Positions 30,026 to 40,549 of a DNA stretch of 64,000 nt are shown in pieces; within the stretch, counting starts at the first letter, position 1; each line of letters starts with the position of its first letter. The translations under genes were made by a program, and so were the position numbers. The notes below the pieces were generated by a model. That model was not told where the DNA came from. It saw only the letters and a program-made list of their open reading frames with translations, and did no database searches. The DNA is from Exophiala sp. HKRS030 (lineage: Eukaryota > Ascomycota > Eurotiomycetes > Chaetothyriales > Herpotrichiellaceae), in assembly GCA_023897205.1 (NCBI GenBank), contig JAHWDD010000004.1, forward strand, positions 3,906,001 through 3,970,000, in the 5' to 3' direction.

Positions 30026-33000
30026 CTACATGTCAATGCTCTCATTAAATCTCAAGACGCCGTTGGGTTTCAGCATGCCATCGACGCCCTCGGGCATTAC
30101 GAAAAGGCCACTCTGGGCGGCCCCTGTGGTTTGTGTAGACTCCTCTTCTGTGGCATTCGAAACGAGGACCAAGCCTGCATGCTTGATGGTTTCGATCAGT
30201 GCCGGAACCATGCGTAGAAGTTGTGCCGAGCATGTCAACCCCATGAAATTGTTCATTTGTGCAAGTCGTGCAGATTCTTTGATCGAGGTGCCGTGGCCCC
30301 TTAGGGAGCCAAGAGAGTTACACAGCAGGACTGGAAAATTTGGTTGTTTCCAATTCAAAGCCGTACAAACATTCGGATTGAAAGAGGAGAAGACGATCGA
30401 ATGCGACAAGTCCGGAGAAGCATTTCGTAATGCTCGTGCATGATTGAAGACTTCAGTCAACAATGCATCGATGAACGTGTTGATATCGATGGTAGAGCAT
30501 ACTCCATGATTTAAATCTTCCGAGGAAGACGGATACAGGATATGTAGGTTGAGGTTGATATGCGGTGGTATAGAGCTCAAGACGTCGCGCAGAAGGAAGA
30601 TAGGCCCTGACAGGCGACGTTGCCACGCGAGAATATCTGTTCTGTCGAAATCTGACTCGTCATCGATGTGAGCAAGGGAGCCAGCCAAACCTAATCCAGC
30701 CAGAATGTCGAACTCGAATTGAAACAATGGAACCTGGAGCTTGTCGTAAGGAACGAAATAAGAAGGGTAGACGACCGGAATTCCGTCTCGCGTAAGCTGC
30801 ACAGTGAGCCTCAGGTAATCGCCTGACAGGCTGGAGCCAGTCACCAAGCCAGAATGATCGTCAAGGGCGCTGGTAGCCTTCCAATATGTTGCAAACTGTG
30901 TGATCTCCAAGGGCGTTCCTCTATAAGGCTTGATGACCTGAAAATGGAATTGTATCTGACCGACTGCTCGTAGCCTGGGGTCAAATAATGGAAGACAGCA
31001 GGTGCCGCTGCTGCTTTCATTCGCGCGGAAAACATCTGGAAGGGCAACAGATTTTGCGATCACCTTCGAGCCGAATGTCGGGAAGATCTCAAAATCCACC
31101 GCAAACGTGCTTAGATTGTCGACCTGGAAATAAATTGACCTAGAATCCTCTTGGATGGGCAACATCAAATTACGAGGTATAAGATCCGAAGTCTTCGATG
31201 AAATGGTCAATCGAGCAGCTGGATACCTTGCCTCGTTGAAAAATTGTATCGCCCGAGCGCGACTATCAAAGCTGATGGCGATAAAGGTTTTGGTGTCAAG
31301 GAAATTGTGTCCATATCGTCGCAGCGGTATTATCGGTGGAGGCAGTGAAAGGTCGGGTATTCCGTCACCCTCGGTCGCGGACGGTTCTTCAGGTGTGATT
31401 TCCATAGCGTTCATCTGGTTGTGAGGAGGGACGACAGCTCCCAGGCGTGAAATTTTCCTTTCAGCTCGACGGTAACTCGTCCGTTCCCATAGCAGATCCA
31501 TGCACTGAAGATGACCTTCCCATGTGGCATAGTACATTGCTGTGAGGCCCTTCTCGTCCAAAGCTTCTGGATCCGCTCCGCTTTCCAACAAAGCACGCAA
31601 ACACTCCACCCGGCCTTCACTAGCTGCATGAAAGAGTGGCGTCCATTGGTACAACTTGTCTCGTTGATTGAGATCCGCTCCGTGCTGTCTGAGAAGCAAC
31701 AGCAGATCAGCTTTGTGGCTCGAACGGGCGACAAGATGTTGGGGAAACAGCCCTTCTGCGTCTGGTAAAAGCCTGGCATTCCTTTCGAGCAGCATGGTGG
31801 CGACCTCTATTGACTCATGCTGGCATGCCAGGTTCAATGGTATATGATCGGCCTCGGACTGCGGGTCGATCCTGACATTGCTTGCCAGCAACAAACGAAC
31901 GCATTCAACACGATGACGAACGATGCTGTGAATCAGCGGGGTGAAGTTGTCATGATCTTTCAGATCGATGGTGCTTGGACCGGCTGCGAGTAACCTTTCG
32001 ACCATTGCCAAACGGCCTCTGAGACAAGCATAATGCAGTGGAACTCGGCCGTAGACGTCAACTCTTGTAAGATCAACACCGTGCGCGAGACCATAATCCA
32101 GTACGCTGTCCTTGCCATAGATCGCAGCCTCGTGTAAGCAATTCCTTTCGTTGATGTCATCCTCGGCATGAATGTCGACCAGGCCAGAGTCGAGGAATGT
32201 GTGCAAAGATTCATCAGGGGCCTCACTGATTGTCGCCAGAAATATTCTCGTGAACCGCTCACTTGCATCGGGTGCAGCGCTTAGTCGAGAGATCCACTCA
32301 CGAAGAGCAGCAACGTTGCCAGCAGCAGAGGCCTGCAATATTTGCAAATCGACGTCGCTTTCCTCTGTACCCACACGCTGGCCTATCATGCGGTCTTGAG
32401 GCTTCGATACTTCATATTGGATGTTCTCGCCTTCGGCCCAGGCCTCGAGATCAAGTCTTGCCGTGGTTGCTTTGTCCGCAAGATCTCGAAGTACATCTCG
32501 ATTGAAGCATGGTTGGATCTCGACGGCCCTTTGAAGGTAGATTTCTTTCGTCCGCGACTATGTTCGTTAGCATTGGGTGCGAATACAGCACTGGATTTGA
32601 GTGATACCTTAGATGTCTTGTCCCACTACCAAATCAACGTCAGCATGACTCGACGATCTATTTCAGAACAACCAACAAACCTTTTTGAGAATTTTCGAAA
32701 TTGCCGTTTCATTCACCTCTACAAATTGCTGCCTTCAATCAGTAATTGATCCTGAGCCACTCTGTGGGCCCATACCTGGAGCTTGTTAAGGTCATTGTCA
32801 AATTGTTGGAAACCTTCGACTAGCGTTGCAAAGCTGGCGGACAGTCTCGAATTTGCTGCGATTCGAGCCTGAATGACACGCTTTTTGGCGAGTAATGTTT
32901 TCAGGCGAAGTGAAAACTGGAACAACTTAGACATGAAATTGCCTGTTGACAAGTATACCATACCTCTGCTTCTTTCTGCAAGTAAAACACATTTACTTTT

Positions 33001-33376
33001 TCTATTTCACGCTCCTGGAATCCCCAATGAGCACAAACATGTCAGAGGATATGTGAGGCGCGATCATACCAATCGAAAGAAGAAAACCTCTTTATTTGCT
33101 CGTAGGGCTGCTTGAATGTCTTCAGTGGCGGATCCGCCTTGTGCCTCTATAGTCGGTGTTGCACTGAGCTGCTTGATGAGCTGCGAGGACAGGGTCAGCA
33201 CTTGCAAGATAACCAAACCAAATAGACCTTCAGTCTCACCTTCTTGAGAGCTTTGTAATTGAGGAAGCTGGCCGCATATTCTGGGAGATCTAGTTGTTGG
33301 CGCTGTATCTGCTTTCCGAATTTCCTAATAGAGTTAGATACACCGCACAACGATACAAGATAAGGGAGGTGTACAT
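30026..33376 (-). CDS. PHO81: Pho81/NUC-2: SPX, ankyrin and GDPD-like phosphate-signalling CDK inhibitor
   Basis: Eight coding exons: 33376-33375, 33324-33240, 33180-33070, 33014-32964, 32916-32776, 32728-32681, 32625-32608 and 32557-30026; 995 aa. The first coding exon holds only AT of the start codon, completed after a 50-bp intron to give MKFGKQIQ, the invariant SPX start. Exon 7 has only 18 bp (WDKTSK). Domains: SPX (1-~165, with the lysine-rich SKILKKWDKTSKSR that binds inositol pyrophosphates), six or so ankyrin repeats (~220-480), and a C-terminal GDPD-like domain (~680-995) ending in GVLRFNESIDM. The GDPD lacks the HRG and ExD catalytic motifs, as expected for Pho81. It inhibits the Pho80-Pho85 kinase under phosphate starvation, releasing Pho4/NUC-1. 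Confidence 0.95.
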
Positions 33377-34602
33377 GGTGTTGGTGGTACGTCAGAAGGT
33401 TTGTCGAATTTCGGCAGTCCGGTTATCGATCGGATGCACCAGATCCTACGCACTTCCCAGAGTCGTTCGCTCTGAAGGGGGCTGAGGCCGACACCACAGA
33501 CTAAAGAATCAGTACAAGGTGGTTGGTCCTGACAGGCTGAGCATCGATGCTTGAGCAGCGGTGTGGCAGAGAATCAGAGTTACAGTCGCAGCGTTTGCCG
33601 TGGGTGATAATGAGCAGACCGCTGCTACTTAGATGCAGGTCATTTCCTTGTTGAAATTTTCCATATTCGGATTCAGCTAAGCTCTCGGTGGAATTTAGGA
33701 TCATGCGAACGTTCGAAGCGAGAAAATCCTCAACAGTGGACGAAAAGTCATACGCCTGGCTGGGATTGAGATGTGTTGAACCGACGAATCACAGCATTGA
33801 GATCCAGCACGCGGGCGTGTTGGGGAAGAGATGGGACCCTTCGGTTGGTTGGACAGTGTCTGAAGGTAATCGAGAGTGAATGTCCAATATATGAAGGATT
33901 TAGGTCATGTTTCTGGAATGTGAGGTCGTAAAGCTGCTCTGAGTGTTTGTTATTCTGATGGGGATGGCGGACGGCAGCCAACAATTCCATGACAGCATCT
34001 TCCCAATATTATTTCCTCGCGCCTTCCGCGTTCCTGAAAAAGAGTGCAGTGCACCTTCAGCCAATGGGAAATTGTAGTCACGTGATTGTACTTCCAAGGC
34101 AGGCTTGGCGCACGTCACGGACAATCAGTCGAGACTGGCGAGGCCACCTTACCATAGTGAGGTTAGCCCCCTAGATCTCGAAAGGCATCAACGCCAAGTT
34201 ACTGCATATCATCCGCATGCAGCAGAGCCTCAACAGATCTCAATTCTCTCAACCTAGGTGTTCCTCTACGCATGCATGGTGTCAAAAACATAAACAAAGA
34301 ACCCATTGTCGTCGGCTCCTCTTGCATACTTGCACACAGCGTCCTAGCGGTGTCACATACCTCAGATGCTCGACGTCCGCGCTCACTTGATATCCGCTGT
34401 CATGACGTGCGCCTCGTGCAGGCACATCCCTTGATCAAAACGCAACGATCACTTCGCCGTGTTTCCTTTTTCTTCCCCCTTGGACAGAGACCTGGTATAC
34501 TGATTTCCTTTTCTATTCTCAACACACCTCACCTACGTATAACAATACTAGTATCACAGTTGCAAGACTTGTTTCAGTTGCCCGGTACCACTAACAGCAA
34601 CC
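33377..34602. promoter_or_regulatory. Divergent promoter: PHO81 (-) / proline-rich gene (+)
   Basis: A 1.2-kb gap. Contains a CACGTG site (34079-34084) about 0.7 kb from the PHO81 start and a CCAAT box (34061-34065) close by. The last 150 bp before 34603 are CT-rich, a typical leader. Minor frames lack domains. Confidence 0.55.
34079..34084. promoter_or_regulatory. CACGTG E-box, possible Pho4/NUC-1 site
   Basis: A palindromic CACGTG, the known core of Pho4/NUC-1 and other bHLH factors, next to a CCAAT box. Its location upstream of PHO81, a classical Pho4 target in yeast, supports a phosphate-response role; other bHLH factors could also use it. Confidence 0.45.
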
Positions 34603-35367
34603 ATGCCTCCGATCCCTGTTCACACTGCATCGCCCATCAACAACAACACCCCTTCAGATCTATTCGGGACCTCTCCAAGCACGGCAGCAGCGCGCTATAC
34701 ACCTCCTAGTGCTGAAGCCAGCCCAACGGCGACACAACCGACCAGCACCTACCCTGCAGCTCGACCAGGCGCGCCGGCGGTTCCACAGCCCACCAACGCT
34801 GCCTCCGCCACATACAACAACAGACTGCAGCCAACTGCGACAGCCACACTGCCTACTCCCACAGCGACATCGAATGCGCCCCTAAGTGACAGTCCTCCCC
34901 CTCCTCAACCAGGCGCGGTTCCCTCTCCGTATCCAACGGCCTACAATACACCCGCGCTTTCGATCCCTCAACCGCCCATACCTGGGCCACATCCACAGCA
35001 CACACCAACGTCTTCCGTAACATCCCCAGTTCGACACGCTTTGCCCTCGCCCACACCGACCCGTCCTTACCCCGTACCTTTCACTCCACAGCGGCAATTC
35101 CAGGATCTTTCCCATCCGCCAGGCTATATGCAAGATTCGCGTGCCTCATTCGACGACAAACCCGTCGAAGACTGTCAGCCGTACGAAAATCGTGCGAGCC
35201 CTTCATCTACGAGTCGGCGTGGCATTCTTGACAGCGAGCCCGTCTTTGACAATCGAGGGGACAATGACTCCATCTTGAATACCGCCATGTCTTGGGCAAA
35301 AGCTGCTGGTAAAAGCTTGTCAAAGACAGAGCAGGAGATCTGGAAGCATATGAATGGGGAAGATTAG
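34603..35367 (+). CDS. Proline/serine/threonine-rich protein with a conserved C-terminal helix
   Basis: A single exon, 254 aa. Residues 1-~190 are disordered and built of Pro, Ser, Thr and Ala, with short PTATATLPTPTATS-like runs and no signal peptide. The last ~35 residues are different: ILNTAMSWAKAAGKSLSKTE followed by QEIWKHMNGED form an amphipathic helix with conserved-looking Trp residues. I recall the same tail on small Pro-rich proteins of other Pezizomycotina, so it is probably a real conserved family without a known role. The tail could be a protein-binding module. A good ATG context (CAACCATG) supports the start. Confidence 0.75.
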   Translation: MPPIPVHTASPINNNTPSDLFGTSPSTAAARYTPPSAEASPTATQPTSTYPAARPGAPAVPQPTNAASATYNNRLQPTATATLPTPTATSNAPLSDSPPPPQPGAVPSPYPTAYNTPALSIPQPPIPGPHPQHTPTSSVTSPVRHALPSPTPTRPYPVPFTPQRQFQDLSHPPGYMQDSRASFDDKPVEDCQPYENRASPSSTSRRGILDSEPVFDNRGDNDSILNTAMSWAKAAGKSLSKTEQEIWKHMNGED

Positions 35368-35933
35368 ATCTTGATAGCCAATACATGGATGCAAGAAATC
35401 AGACTTGTGTATCCTAGGACATGATAATGTGGTTGATCAGACCTCTTTCTGACACACTTGCAAGCACTCGACCAGATAGAACTATGATAACAATGCAAGG
35501 CAATCTAGTGATTTGAAAAAATTCTAATATGCACTTCAAGGGACTTTTTTAGTTTAGAAGGATGAGCTGCAAGATCAGGCAGTAAAGTACAATTGGGATT
35601 TGAGGAACGACGCAATCGAAAAAGTAGATCAAGTAAAACCCCGTGTCAATGAAGCCCGCCTTCAGGAATGGTGGCCATTCATCTCCATGCGTTGTACATC
35701 TCGATCCCATATCGCTTGCATTGCATGAGACGTCTATTTGCAACCAAAGTGTCTTGTGCACCTCCCTCACCACCATACCCCCAAAGCATCATACAGAACC
35801 CCTCTGCCTTCCAACTGAAGGCCCTCCATTACCCGCGCACCTTTTGTGTTGGTTTTGCGCAAGATCAGAACTAGCAAACGAATGCCAAAAACGGTCTTGC
35901 TGATCTTGCCATCGCAGTCGAATTGCGAGACGT
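35368..35933. other. Convergent intergenic region
   Basis: A 566-bp gap that takes both 3' UTRs. Short open frames on both strands (60-90 codons) show no domain. Confidence 0.55.
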
Positions 35934-37308
35934 TTAGCCGGAGCCACCCTTGAAGGCCTTGCCGAACATGAGGAGTTGGACTTGGTCGTAGATGGACAAG
36001 ACACCAGCACCAGCGACACCACGGAGGATGTTGGCACCGGCACCCTTGAAGAAGGATCGGATACCCTCAGCAGCCATGATCTTCTGGGCAGCGTCGAGAG
36101 AGCTCTTGTACTTGACGGCCTGAAATGTGGTCAGCAAAGTATTAAGTGTGGTTTCAAACAGATACATACCTCGCCAGAGGTCATCATCATACGACGACGG
36201 ATAGTGTCAAGAGGGTAAGAAGCGATACCAGCACCAGTGGTGACACCCCAGCCGAGCATGAAAGAGGCCAAGAAGTTACCCTCAAGAGGACCAACCAGGA
36301 GAACAGGCTTGATGGAGTCGTACATGCCGAAGTACAGACCACGGTAGACCACGATACCAAGAACGGAAGGACCGAAACCACGGTACAGACCAGCAACACC
36401 ATCAGAAGCCAAGGTCTTGCGGTAGACATCAACCAGACCGTTGAATTGACGGTCACCACCACCCTTGGCAGCAGACTTAGCGTCGTTGGCAAGACGGGTA
36501 CTATATCAATCAGTCACGGGAGCAATGTCAAAAAAGGTGAATGAAACATACCGGGCATAGTCGAGAGAGTAGACGAAAAGGAGGGAAGTAGCACCGGCAG
36601 CACCACCAGAGGCCAAGTTACCGGCCATCCACTTCCAGTATCCATCACGCTCCTTCTTGAAAGCGAACATCGACTTGTAGGTATCGCGGAAAGCGAAATT
36701 CAAAGCCTGGGTAGGGAAGTATCGGATAACGTTGGCAGTGTTACCTCTCCACAGAGACATGACACCTTCGTTCTTTGCGGTACGGCTGAAGCAGTCGATG
36801 ATACCGTTGTATTTACGGTCAAGACGACCGGCCTTGAGCATTTCATCCTTCAAAAAAATGAGCTTGTGTCCAAAAAATCTCTCCTCCTCCTCGGCAGAAA
36901 TTGTGCTTTTTTTGGTAGCCCAGAGAAAGCTAGGATGCGCCGGGAAAAGGACGAGAGATGGTAACGAGGGTGCATACCTGATTTTGGATCAAGAGCTTGA
37001 CACGCTCAATGGGGGCAGCAGCGGTTTTCTGTGATTGGGGTCAGCTCAAAATCCTCGATTGAGAGATAGCAGTCGAAACATACCGAGACAGCGGCAGAAA
37101 CACCACCCATCAAGAAATCGACAACGAAGCCGGGCTAGAGAGAGGATTGATTGTCAGTGATAGTTCTTTTGATGAGCTAGAAGAGTGCTGCTGTTGTGAT
37201 CGAGCTCGAGGAGGTTGCCGAAACAGCACGGGATAAGGAAGCTGGGAGTTCATCACGCACCATGCCCATGAAGGACTTCTTCGCCTGGTTAACCTCACCT
37301 TCAACCAT
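35934..37308 (-). CDS. AAC: Mitochondrial ADP/ATP carrier
   Basis: Six exons on the minus strand: 37308-37261, 37134-37084, 37028-36978, 36847-36552, 36500-36170 and 36119-35934; 320 aa. Three very short N-terminal exons (48, 51, 51 bp) are phase 0. The product has three carrier repeats: [12 protein letters not shown] (P-x-D/E-x2-K/R) in the first, SLDYARTRLAND in the second and [13 protein letters not shown] in the third. The RRRMMM signature (residues 250-255) identifies an adenine nucleotide translocator. It exchanges cytosolic ADP for matrix ATP in the inner mitochondrial membrane. The purine-rich leader (CT-rich on the coding strand) and the dense 5' introns suggest strong expression. 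Confidence 0.97.
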
Positions 37309-37823
37309 CTTGACGGTTCAAGAGATCAGTGATGACTATGATTGAGTGGAGAGAAGAAAAAGGATGATGAATCGAAGATGGAATGAAAGATGCGAAAAGA
37401 GAAGGGTTGATAAAGATCAACTTTTTCTGAGCTCCGGCACGAGCTAAGTCAAATCGGCTTGGCGGCTGGCCGCGCATTGATCTGGGAAGGAGCGACCGAC
37501 AGTAGGAACGGGGCTCAGGTTTTTCCTCTCCGGCGCCCGCCCGGCTTATTTTCGCCCTCAATCAAAATTTGTCTCGCGAGAAAAGGAGGCCATCCACACA
37601 TCCAGTTGCCATCACATACACTTGTCGTCCGCCTCGCCCAGGGCAACCGTTGCCCCCGTTGCCTAAGCTGTCCCATCGCTCTCCAACTGCCATGGCCATC
37701 CCTTGTTTTATCCTATCGCAGCACAGCTAATGGCCTTTGCTCGGCGTCTCCGGCCCATGGGCAACTTCAACTGCGCTTCCTTCCGTCCAATTGCTCCAAT
37801 TGCCGCACCTTTGTACTACATAG

Positions 37824-37833
37824 TACGGAGTAC
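37824..37833 (+). repeat. Dispersed word TACGGAGTAC, copy 4
   Basis: Exact match about 0.5 kb upstream of the ADP/ATP carrier start. Confidence 0.9.
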
Positions 37834-38269
37834 GAGTATGCCTTTCCCACACGATCCATGCGCTTTTTCACGATCAAGAAGCCACGATCCACCTTGATGC
37901 GGCTCTTGTCACTACGGAGCATGTACCGAACGCTAGCAGATATATTCATTGGATAGTAAATGCTTCTAGAAGAGAGAAGCCTCGGGACACTGGCGATCAT
38001 GCAAAATATTTCTCGAATCGATGGACAGGGGTCTTAATGAAGATTGTTCTCAATTTCTGCTATCATAGGAGCACATCAGGCGCGAGGCTGAATGTTGACC
38101 CTCGGTGTACACTTAATACCGCAGACAGTCACCATGTAAGCATCAGTCATCTTCCAAGATACCCGAGGCATTCTACAGCCAGGATGTCCGGTCATGAAAG
38201 CAACGGGTCATGCTGGAGGGCATCGAACAAGTTGACGCAAATACGAGTACGATTTTTATGCTCGTAGCG

Positions 38270-38290
38270 TACGGAGTACAGTACGGAGTA
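38270..38290 (+). repeat. Dispersed word TACGGAGTAC, tandem copy 5
   Basis: Exact copy at 38270-38279 followed after two bases by a 9-bp near copy ending at 38290, just downstream of KRI1. Confidence 0.9.
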
Positions 38291-38320
38291 TTTGTGACAA
38301 TTATCCACCTGTCTGGAACC

Positions 38321-40170
38321 TCAAACGGTCTCATCAACCTCCACCTTGTTCTTCTTGTTGTTCCTTCTCCGTTTCTTTTTCCTCGTGCCCTCCTTGATGT
38401 TGTCGTCGTTACCATCCTCAGCTTCAAGCTTGTCTTCTTCCCCAGACTCTTTCGGAATAAGCTCAGAGGCTTCTAACCCATCTTCTTTTCCGAAAGTGTC
38501 TAGCCGCCATTTCCTCAAGCGTGCTTTCTTTCCCAGATGTCTTGCATCCTTTCGCTTCTTTTCGGGGTCCCTGAACGCTGCGAGCCTTTTTAGCCCTGCA
38601 AACTCGTTCAATTGCTTGTCATCTGCCAACAGAATATCCCTAGGTGTCAAGCCGAAACTCTTCGGGGACGTCTCGCGATACCTGAAGCCAGCCTTCTGGG
38701 GCACTGAGCTTTCCAATTCCAATCGTAACTGATCCTCCACCAACTGCTCTATGATTCTTCGCTCCTTCCGTGCATCTCTTTTCTCATCGTGTTTTGACTT
38801 CTTTCCCTTCTTCTTCTTGTGTTCGCCCGACTCTTCGTCAGACAAGCTGAATTGTGCCCTGTCGTCATCTTGGAATTCTGGAACGATATCTTTGATGTCA
38901 ATGTCATCGTCAAACTTTGGTTTGCGGACTTTTTTCTTCTTCTCCGCCATCTCATCATCGCTGCCGACTTCCTCTTGTGCATAATATTCATCCCCAAACC
39001 GTTTTTGCATTTCTTCTTCCCATTGGGCATCGTCCCAATCATCATCAACAAGACGAGACCAATCTTCGGGTTGTAAATCGTTCGTACTAAATCCTGCTGC
39101 CTTTTTGATCCTCTTTAACTTCTCCTCCAGCTCTTCAATCTTCAGCTTTCGCAGACGAGCTTTTTCTTCTTTGCGCTGCTGTTTCTCTGCTTCCTTCCTC
39201 GCCTTCTCTGCTTCTCTCTTCTTTTGTCGTGGATTCGTCTCGTCTCGCCTTACGGAATACTTCGCGGCCGCGTCTCTGGCATGCGAACGTAACTTCTCAT
39301 TGGATTTTGCGGGATCCTCAAATCTCAGGTTGTAAGCCTCTTCATATTCCTCGGCTCTCTGCTCTTCTTCCTCATCATCAGATTCGAAGGGATGTAGTTT
39401 CGAATCAGGTGCAGCCCAGGCTCTGGAGACCATGAAATTGGACAGAAAGGTTTCGGGATCCTTTTCAGCATTGTCGACATCAAGTGTAATCTGTTCCCGA
39501 GATGGACTCTGCTGTTCTTTAGCGACTAGAAATTCATCTTCCTCATCCTTGCCCCTATCTTCATCCTCTGAGCCTGATGCAGCGGCTGCAGCAGCATTTA
39601 TCTCCCCAACGACAGACTTTTTGAGTTGTTCTTGTTCTTCAGTATACGTCAAAGGGGTAGGCTCATCTTCTTCTGCGAGACCACCATTCAGCAGGTTCTG
39701 TCGGTGATAGTCTTGAAGATGCATTGGTTTGTCCTTCTTTGTTCTTGATTCCGCTGGTGTAGTCTCCTCATTCTGTGTGTAGAAAACCACAGACTGATCG
39801 TAGACTCGAGGATCTTTGGAGCGAATAGCCTTTATGGTTGCCATGATCTCTGAGTCGAGGGCCGCTGTAGCAAGATCTCCTTCATCTTCAGACTCACTTG
39901 TAGATTCGTCGGAGGAGTCATCGTCGGATGCAGAATTTTCGGTTCGTTTGCGTTTGCGGGACGCTTCGCCATGTATTTCTGATACTAATTTGGTTAGCAT
40001 ATTCTGATTTAACTGCCCACAATGTTCTCACATCTCTGCAATTCTTCTCGCTTTTTATTGTATTCGAACCGGCGAGCGAAGGATTCGTTGACTTTGAGAT
40101 CCACAGACTGGACTTCTGCGCCTCCATCTTCGCTGTCAGAAGAGTTGTCACTCAATAGATGTCGAGCCAT
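38321..40170 (-). CDS. KRI1: Kri1, nucleolar 40S ribosome biogenesis factor
   Basis: Two exons, 40170-40032 and 39984-38321, with a 47-bp intron that rebuilds a Leu codon (REELQR-L-SEIHGE); 600 aa. N-terminal MARHLLSDNSSDSEDGG and FARRFEYNKKREEL are family features. A long charged middle with acidic runs (DDDSSDESTSESEDEGD) and a coiled-coil of Lys/Glu (residues ~270-340) precede the Kri1-specific ESSVPQKAGFRYRET and SFGLTPRDILLADDKQLNEF. The C-terminal basic tail (RKKKRRRNNKKNK) is a nucleolar localisation signal. Kri1 binds snoRNP-containing pre-ribosomes and is needed for 18S rRNA maturation with Krr1. The gene is divergent from the BAR-domain gene, sharing a 379-bp promoter. Confidence 0.94.
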
Positions 40171-40549
40171 TGCGAGGGCTGTGGGGTGGTACTGCTATTG
40201 TAAGTCACTTGGTGTGTATGCACATCGTACTGTAGACCTGCGGCGTCTTGCGTCTGCGAAGAGAAAAAGTTGTACAGCCTTGCGTTGCTTGGCAGGGTCT
40301 CCATTCTCTCCATCGCCACGGGCCCGCAAGGCTGCCATTGACGTCGACGCTTGTCTGCGGCCCCAATTCATGCGTGTTATTCTAGTCTATGGTCATACTA
40401 CAACATCCCATTTCATACACCTTGATGTTTGCAGCAATAGAAGTAAAGACTTCTATACTTTAAACTCCCTGAAGATGTCGTCAAACACATATGTAAATTC
40501 AGTATCCCAATAGAAGGTTCAGATGTAACCACCTCAAAGACCCCCTACA
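40171..40549. promoter_or_regulatory. Shared promoter KRI1 (-) / BAR-PH-GRAM-VASt gene (+)
   Basis: A 379-bp divergent promoter. It includes a 12-codon upstream ORF (40475-40513, ATG to TAG) that ends 36 bp before the downstream ATG at 40550. A 163-codon plus-strand frame at 40022-40513 overlaps KRI1 exon 1 antisense and is rejected as a gene. Confidence 0.5.

Larger units (their letters stand above)
37309..38320. promoter_or_regulatory. ADP/ATP carrier promoter and KRI1 3' flank
   Basis: About 1 kb. On the minus strand the first 100 bp form a CT-rich leader of the carrier gene. Farther out there are two exact TACGGAGTAC words (37824-37833, 38270-38279) and a third near copy (38282-38290). 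A 165-codon plus-strand frame (37459-37956) shows no domain and starts in this promoter. Confidence 0.55.

Noticed and set aside
37459..37956. 165-codon plus frame in the ADP/ATP carrier promoter
   Set aside because: No domain; overlaps the carrier upstream region and two copies of the dispersed word.
40022..40513. 163-codon plus frame over the KRI1 start
   Set aside because: Antisense to KRI1 exon 1 and its intron; no domain.
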